Assembly: GCA_030524545.1 (NCBI GenBank)
Contig: JAUNGM010000039.1
Location: 1 to 37,051 of the forward strand
Direction of reading: 5' to 3'
Source of the DNA: Eubacteriales bacterium
GTDB lineage: Bacteria > Bacillota > Clostridia > Lachnospirales > Lachnospiraceae
DNA: 37,051 nt
Part shown: positions 32,778-37,051 of the stretch, one piece after another
How positions within the stretch are numbered: position 1 is the stretch's first letter
Layout of the letters: every line of letters begins with the position of its first letter
The notes under the pieces: model-generated
Seen by the model: only the letters and a program-made list of their open reading frames with translations
Databases searched by the model: none
Told to the model about the DNA's origin: nothing
Translations under genes and position numbers: made by a program

Positions 32778-32859
32778 TGGATGGAGAAGGATTCGAACCT
32801 TCGAAGGCGTTGCCAACAGATTTACAGTCTGCCCCCTTTGGCCACTCGGGAATCCATCC
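32778..32859 (-). tRNA. tRNA-Tyr (anticodon GTA)
   Basis: An 82-base class II tRNA. The acceptor GGATGGA pairs with TCCATCC with discriminator A. The D-arm is CCC-GAGTGGCCAAA-GGG. The anticodon arm is CAGA-CTGTAAA-TCTG with GTA in the loop. The long variable arm includes TGGC-AAC-GCC. The T-arm is GAAGG-TTCGAAT-CCTTC. The CCA end is not encoded (CTA follows), so Cca is needed. A promoter lies upstream and a terminator directly downstream. Confidence 0.96.
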
Positions 32860-32873
32860 ATGAACCGAGTATC

Positions 32874-32902
32874 ATTATATAAAACTTTCAGGGGAAATGC
32901 AA
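32874..32902 (-). promoter_or_regulatory. Promoter of tRNA-Tyr
   Basis: On the minus strand TTGCAT (32902-32897) and a perfect TATAAT (32879-32874) are spaced 17 bases apart, about 15 bases upstream of the tRNA 5' end. It begins within 20 bases of the thiD stop. Confidence 0.7.
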
Positions 32903-32920
32903 GGCCTTTTTTTAGATTTT

Positions 32921-33751
32921 TTATTTGTTGTTTACGTTGTTTACGTCAGATACGGATCCTGTAAACTTGCCGGTGAGATCAAAGCCGTGGTGCATGGGGC
33001 CGTTTCCTCTGCCGAGATCCAGCATGGCACCTAAAGCACCGGAAAGATAATCTTTGGCGCGTTTGACGGAAAGTGCCAGGTCAAAGCCTTTGGCCAGATT
33101 GGCGGCAATGGCGCTGGAAAGAGTGCAGCCGGTTCCGTGGGTGTTGGAGCTGCTGATTCGTTTACCGCAGAACCACTGGCTGCAGCCGTCTTTGTAAAGC
33201 AGATCGTTGGCACCCCCGGAACTGTGTCCTCCCTTGCAGAGTACGGCACAATGATATGCTTCGCTGATGACTTTGGCGGCGGTGACCATATCAGCTTCCG
33301 TTGTAATTTTTATGCCGGAGAGGACTTCTGCTTCCGGGATATTGGGAGTAATGACGGAAGAGAGCGGAAGCAGTTCTTTTTTCAGAGCAGTAAGCGCATC
33401 ATCGGCGATTAGTCTGGTACCGCTTGTGGAAATCATGACAGTATCCAGGACAATGTTCTGGGCATGGTATTCTTTTAGCTTTTTGGCGATGACATGGATG
33501 AGGGATGCAGAAGAAACCATCCCGATTTTTACTGCATCAGGATAAATATCGGTAAAAATGCAGTCGAGCTGTTTGGCAAGGAAATCCGGAGTCACTTCCA
33601 TGATGGCGCTTACTCCGGTAGTATTTTGGGCAGTAAGGGCGGTGATGGCGCTCATAGCATAAACGCCGTTGGCAAGCATGGTCTTGATATCCGCCTGGAT
33701 ACCTGCACCTCCGCCGGAATCACTGCCTGCAATGGTTAATGCTGTTTTCAT
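32921..33751 (-). CDS. thiD: Hydroxymethylpyrimidine/phosphomethylpyrimidine kinase
   Basis: Phosphorylates HMP and HMP-P to HMP-PP for thiamine synthesis. 276 residues of the ribokinase-like family: it opens [18 protein letters not shown], has the Q-N-T-T-G-V region and ends with the anion hole [12 protein letters not shown]. The C-terminus is slightly extended and ends V-N-N-V-N-N-K, made by a 9-base direct repeat (GTTGTTTAC). The ATG at 33751 follows AGGAGGATC, 15 bases after thiE. It could also serve as pyridoxal kinase in some species, but pairing with thiE favours thiamine. Confidence 0.94.
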   Translation of the reverse strand: MKTALTIAGSDSGGGAGIQADIKTMLANGVYAMSAITALTAQNTTGVSAIMEVTPDFLAKQLDCIFTDIYPDAVKIGMVSSASLIHVIAKKLKEYHAQNIVLDTVMISTSGTRLIADDALTALKKELLPLSSVITPNIPEAEVLSGIKITTEADMVTAAKVISEAYHCAVLCKGGHSSGGANDLLYKDGCSQWFCGKRISSSNTHGTGCTLSSAIAANLAKGFDLALSVKRAKDYLSGALGAMLDLGRGNGPMHHGFDLTGKFTGSVSDVNNVNNK

Positions 33752-33766
33752 GCGGATCCTCCTGTC

Positions 33767-34408
33767 TTATGATTCGGCTGCCTGGCCGGCAAGCCTGCGG
33801 AGATTTTCGGCAGCAGCCCGGATATCCTTCTGGGCAAAGAGTGCGCTGATAACGGCAATGCCGCTGATTCCGCTGCCGGAAAGCTGCAGGATGTTTTCCT
33901 GGCTGATGCCGCCGATCGCGACTACAGGGATATGAACAGCGCTGCAGATTTCTTGCAGGGTTTCGTGAGTGATTTCTCTGGCATCAGCCTTTGAGGTAGT
34001 GTGGAATACGGCTCCTACACCCAGATAGTCAGCGCCTCTCTGTTCTGCAAGAAGTGCCTGTTCTACAGTTTTGGCTGTAACTCCGATGATCTTATGAGGC
34101 CCGAGTTTGGCGCGGACATCACCGGCCTCCATATCACTTTGTCCTACATGGACACCGTCAGCATCCACAGCCATGGCGATTTCCACATTATCATTGACGA
34201 CAAAAGGAATATGATATTGACTGCAGAGCTCACGGATTTTCCGGGCTTCCTCCAGAAATTGTTCTGTGTCAAGGTTTTTCTCACGGAGCTGTACAAAGGT
34301 GACGCCTCCCTGAATGGCTTTTTCCACCTGGCTTAAGAGTGATTCTCCGTTTAGCCAGCTTCTGTCGGTAACTGCATAGAGCAGCATATCTTTTTTCAGC
34401 AGATTCAT
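33767..34408 (-). CDS. thiE: Thiamine phosphate synthase
   Basis: Couples HMP-PP and thiazole-phosphate to thiamine phosphate. 213 residues in a TIM barrel, with [42 protein letters not shown] and V-A-I-G-G-I motifs. The ATG at 34408 follows AAAAGGAG. It is first of a two-gene operon with thiD; no thiazole kinase or HMP synthase is nearby, suggesting salvage or that the other genes lie elsewhere. I looked for a TPP riboswitch upstream and did not see one. Confidence 0.95.
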   Translation of the reverse strand: MNLLKKDMLLYAVTDRSWLNGESLLSQVEKAIQGGVTFVQLREKNLDTEQFLEEARKIRELCSQYHIPFVVNDNVEIAMAVDADGVHVGQSDMEAGDVRAKLGPHKIIGVTAKTVEQALLAEQRGADYLGVGAVFHTTSKADAREITHETLQEICSAVHIPVVAIGGISQENILQLSGSGISGIAVISALFAQKDIRAAAENLRRLAGQAAES

Positions 34409-34442
34409 GATGAACTCCTTTTAGAAAATAATATCTGCCTGT

Positions 34443-34471
34443 ATTTTAACATATGCATCAGGGGATGGAAA
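34443..34471 (-). promoter_or_regulatory. Promoter of thiE-thiD
   Basis: On the minus strand TTTCCA (34471-34466), a 17-base spacer and TAAAAT (34448-34443), about 35 bases before thiE. The 308-base divergent gap 34409-34716 otherwise holds only an A/T-rich palindrome (about 34549-34567) and the fba promoter. Confidence 0.5.
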
Positions 34472-34576
34472 GAAAGAAGTTCTGTCAGGAGGAAGAAATA
34501 AGCTGCGCAGGGGAGTGAGATCAGCCAGGGGATTTCGGCATAATGAATAAAAAAAGTCATTTTTTTGGCAAAGTGG

Positions 34577-34605
34577 TAGACGAGATTGCAGAAATCTGGT
34601 AAAAT
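34577..34605 (+). promoter_or_regulatory. Candidate promoter of fba
   Basis: TAGACG (34577-34582, 4 of 6) and TAAAAT (34600-34605, 5 of 6) with a 17-base spacer, giving a leader of about 105 bases before the fba start. Confidence 0.45.
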
Positions 34606-34716
34606 ATATGACATCTGGATGTTGATTAGAAGTAACTGTTCGGCAGACGATACGTATAAAGAAGCCGGATAGTTGCGGCAGAGTCATATCTCAAGAAAGG
34701 TTAGGAGGAATTTATC

Positions 34717-35580
34717 ATGTTAGTAAGTGCAGCAGAAATGTTGAAAAAAGCAAAAGCTGGTCATTATGCAGTAGGCCAGTTCAACATCAACAACCTTGAA
34801 TGGACAAAAGCAATTCTGTTAACAGCTCAGGAGCTGAACTCCCCGGTTATCCTTGGTGTATCCGAGGGCGCAGGCAAATACATGGCTGGTTACAAGACTG
34901 TTGTTGGAATGGTTAAAGGAATGATCGAAGAGCAGAACATCACTGTTCCGGTAGCTCTTCACCTTGACCACGGCAGCTACGAAGGATGCCTGAAATGCGT
35001 AGAAGCAGGCTTCTCTTCCATTATGTTCGATGGTTCCCATTACCCGATCGAAGAAAACGTTGCTAAGACGAAAGAACTGGTTAAAATCTGTGCAGAGCAC
35101 GGAATGTCTCTGGAAGCAGAGGTTGGTTCTATCGGCGGCGAAGAAGACGGCGTTGTTGGTATGGGCGAATGTGCAGATCCGCAGGAATGCAAGATGGTTG
35201 CAGACCTTGGCATCGACTTCCTGGCAGCAGGTATCGGTAACATCCACGGCAAATATCCGGAAAACTGGGCTGGCTTAAGCTTTGAAACTCTGGATGCAAT
35301 CCAGCAGCTTACAGGCGATATGCCTTTAGTTCTTCACGGCGGCACAGGTATCCCGGCAGACATGATCAAGAAAGCAATCGACCTTGGCGTTTCCAAGATC
35401 AACGTTAATACAGAATGCCAGTTATCTTTCGCAGCAGCTACACGTAAATACGTCGAAGAAGGAAAAGATCTGCAGGGCAAAGGTTTTGACCCGCGTAAAC
35501 TTCTTGCTCCCGGATTCGAAGCAATCAAAGCTACTGTTAAAGAAAAAATGGAACTGTTTGGTTCTGTTGGCAAAGCCTGA
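34717..35580 (+). CDS. fba: Fructose-1,6-bisphosphate aldolase, class II
   Basis: Zinc-dependent aldolase of glycolysis and gluconeogenesis, 287 residues. It has the N-terminal A-V-G-Q-F-N-I-N-N, the zinc/active-site H-L-D-H-G-S (near 80), S-L-E-A-E-V-G-S-I-G-G-E-E-D, G-N-I-H-G-K-Y and V-L-H-G-G-T-G-I-P. The motifs fit the FbaA/GatY branch; fructose-bisphosphate is preferred over tagatose-bisphosphate because of length, the single-gene locus and strong codon bias, but tagatose activity is not excluded. The ATG at 34717 follows TAGGAGGAA. Confidence 0.95.
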   Translation: MLVSAAEMLKKAKAGHYAVGQFNINNLEWTKAILLTAQELNSPVILGVSEGAGKYMAGYKTVVGMVKGMIEEQNITVPVALHLDHGSYEGCLKCVEAGFSSIMFDGSHYPIEENVAKTKELVKICAEHGMSLEAEVGSIGGEEDGVVGMGECADPQECKMVADLGIDFLAAGIGNIHGKYPENWAGLSFETLDAIQQLTGDMPLVLHGGTGIPADMIKKAIDLGVSKINVNTECQLSFAAATRKYVEEGKDLQGKGFDPRKLLAPGFEAIKATVKEKMELFGSVGKA

Positions 35581-35609
35581 TCATCACAGCAGATTTATTA
35601 AACGAAATG

Positions 35610-35647
35610 AAAAGAGGATGGTACGTAATGTACTGTCCTCTTTTTTG
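35610..35647. terminator. Bidirectional terminator between fba and the MATE gene
   Basis: AAAAGAGGA pairs with TCCTCTTTT, with inner GTAC/GTAC pairing, followed by TTTTTTGT on the + strand. The A-rich left flank gives TTTTC on the minus strand. It separates convergent genes. Confidence 0.85.
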
Positions 35648-35689
35648 TACAATCTGCGTGATATAGCCAATCATTTATTTTTCGCTGTA

Positions 35690-37051
35690 CTAGGAAATGT
35701 GTTGCATATTGTCCTCGCCCTGATTTTGATTCCTGGACTTAAACTTGACATTGCAGGCCCGACTGGTTTGGTTATTCATTTTTAGCCGGAACTTTGGAAT
35801 TATCATTGTTACAAATACGATTACAGTAACGCTTGCCCCAGCTATGTCTGATACTGTTTCGGCATAAAAGACATTTTCCAAAGAACCCAAAAATGGAAAT
35901 AGGAATACGCATACGATATACAGAATTTTTCTGAAAAATGATATTGGCAAAGCAAAACGAATCTGCCCCATTGCTGTCAAGCCGTCAACAATCGCATATT
36001 GTATCGCAACTCCTAATAGCCCTAATGTATATTTCCGTATACAGGCAGCTGATAAAATTACTGTAGTTTCTTCCTGTATAAAAATATAAGCAAATGTTTC
36101 CGGTATCAGTTGTGCCGCAACACAAAGAAGAAACATATATCCTGCACAAAGATAGAAAACATATCGGAAGACCTGCATGACCTTATCATAATGCCCTGCT
36201 CCATAATGATAGCTGTATAATGTGCCGCACCCGGTTGTGATGCCCTGTGCCGGATAAAATACTAATACCATGAAGCTCTGCACAACAGCGGCGCAGGAAA
36301 TATATCTGTCGCCCATGATATTGCCGCCGTATTTCCGCAGCGTGAAGTTCAGCGAAATAACAAGTAAATTATCAAACAGCACAATAAAAAACGGCAAGCT
36401 GCCAATCGCTAATATTTGCCGCACAATGCGATGATCCGGATGGGAATAGCTCAATTTAAAAGCAGGCTTATCGGAAAACAGGAAGAAAAGCACATATAAC
36501 AATACACAAAATTGAGCAATTACCGTAGCAACCGCCGCCCCCTGTATTCCCATATGGAAAACATAAATGAAAATCGGGTCAAGAATGATATTGACGATCG
36601 CCCCGATCATAACTGTAAGCATACCTCGTTTGGCATTTCCAAACGCAAGAATAAACTGGTTCATTCCGGTGCCGCAAAGTACAGCAACTGTGCCTGTTAC
36701 ATAAATCTTAAAATATCCGCTTGCATAAGGGTACATTGTATCGCTGCACCCTAAAGCATACAGCAAAGGCTTGACAAAAATCAATGAAAGCATTGTAAGA
36801 ATTGCTGACAGACAGACCAAAAGTATGATAGCGTTATTCATTGCAAGCCTGGCCTTTTTATAATCCTTTTGCCCGATAGAAATACTCATAACGGAAGCCC
36901 CGCCAATTCCAACAAGAGAGGAAAAAGCGGTAATTGCTGTTAATACAGGGGCGCAAATGCCAATACTTGCAAGGGCAATTTCCCCGTTTACTGCAATATG
37001 CCCGACAAAAGCCCTGTCAACAATGCTATACAAAATATTAAAAAACTGGGC
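35690..37051 (-). CDS. MATE-family efflux transporter (5' end beyond the window)
   Basis: Multidrug/toxic-compound extrusion family antiporter, membrane protein with at least 11 visible hydrophobic segments. The frame is open to the right edge (F-N-I-L-Y-S-I-V-D-R-A-F-V-G-H, the usual end of the first helix), so about 40 N-terminal residues are missing. Typical motifs include G-I-G-G-A-S-V-M-S-I-S-I-G-Q and L-D-P-I-F-I-Y-V-F-H-M-G-I-Q-G-A-A-V-A-T. Export is ion-driven; substrate is unknown. The C-terminal tail is unusually polar (N-Q-N-Q-G-E-D-N). Its codon use is more AT-rich than neighbouring fba, which may mean lower expression or transfer. Confidence 0.92.
   Translation of the reverse strand, partial: AQFFNILYSIVDRAFVGHIAVNGEIALASIGICAPVLTAITAFSSLVGIGGASVMSISIGQKDYKKARLAMNNAIILLVCLSAILTMLSLIFVKPLLYALGCSDTMYPYASGYFKIYVTGTVAVLCGTGMNQFILAFGNAKRGMLTVMIGAIVNIILDPIFIYVFHMGIQGAAVATVIAQFCVLLYVLFFLFSDKPAFKLSYSHPDHRIVRQILAIGSLPFFIVLFDNLLVISLNFTLRKYGGNIMGDRYISCAAVVQSFMVLVFYPAQGITTGCGTLYSYHYGAGHYDKVMQVFRYVFYLCAGYMFLLCVAAQLIPETFAYIFIQEETTVILSAACIRKYTLGLLGVAIQYAIVDGLTAMGQIRFALPISFFRKILYIVCVFLFPFLGSLENVFYAETVSDIAGASVTVIVFVTMIIPKFRLKMNNQTSRACNVKFKSRNQNQGEDNMQHIS

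Noticed and set aside
34409-34716. Possible TPP riboswitch upstream of thiE
   Set aside because: I looked for the conserved CUGAGA and GGAUAAUGCCAGCG-type elements on the minus strand and did not find them; only a simple promoter is visible. A covariance search would settle it.
1-37051. CRISPR arrays, transposases, phage or toxin-antitoxin modules
   Set aside because: None was seen on either strand. The isolated AAA-ATPase/nuclease protein is not accompanied by defence-system partners.

Overview
The window looks like chromosomal DNA of a spore-forming member of the Clostridia, most likely Lachnospiraceae. The evidence is a spore-coat/sporulation block (cotS-like, yabP, yabQ, spoIIE) in the order known from low-GC Gram-positives, a T-box leader in front of a short-type proS, AGGAGG-type ribosome binding sites with frequent GTG/TTG starts, moderate GC, and a class II aldolase. 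There are no rRNA genes, CRISPR arrays, recognisable transposases or phage genes.

Layout. (1) 1-1080: an AraC-family regulator and its terminator. (2) 1080-2828 (-): a lone AAA-ATPase-like/PD-(D/E)XK protein whose nuclease domain carries an 18-codon palindromic insert. (3) 3153-7566 (+): a GDP-L-fucose cassette (gmd, fcl, manC, manA) bracketed by two 34-bp repeats that match at 31 positions. (4) 7784-13584 (-): an oligopeptide ABC transporter operon transcribed oppA-oppB-oppC-oppD-oppF, with an intrinsic terminator in its leader and a hairpin between oppA and oppB. (5) 13842-17785 (+): sua5, rpiB, a dCMP deaminase and a phosphoglucomutase/phosphomannomutase. (6) 17897-19741: promoter, T-box leader and proS. 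(7) 19827-30156 (+): cca, cotS-like, mazG, hup, rqcP, yabP, yabQ, divIC, spoIIE, tilS, hpt and ftsH. This is the conserved Firmicutes sporulation/division/tRNA-maturation neighbourhood, here without the S1-domain gene yabR. (8) 30427-32529 (+): an intracellular GH13 glycosidase. (9) 32542-34408: a 33-bp hairpin, a duplicated tRNA-Tyr tail with terminator, an intact tRNA-Tyr (-) and thiE-thiD (-). (10) 34717-35580 (+): fba. (11) 35690 to the right edge (-): a MATE transporter cut by the window end.

How the genes work together. ManA makes mannose-6-P, ManC makes GDP-mannose, and Gmd plus Fcl convert it to GDP-L-fucose. The missing phosphomannomutase step could be supplied by the mutase at 16100, but that is inference. 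The sporulation genes (YabP/YabQ for cortex and coat, SpoIIE for sigma-F activation, the CotS-like coat protein) sit beside division (DivIC, FtsH) and translation-quality genes (TilS, RqcP, Cca), as in Bacillus.

The most interesting signals are regulatory or architectural rather than a new multi-gene system. They are a spoIIE promoter with 21-bp spacing and Spo0A-box-like sites, a SpoIIE with only one apparent membrane segment, the palindromic insert in the nuclease gene, the repeats flanking the fucose cassette, the oppA leader terminator, and the tRNA-Tyr tail duplication. I found no clear evidence for an undescribed multi-gene system.
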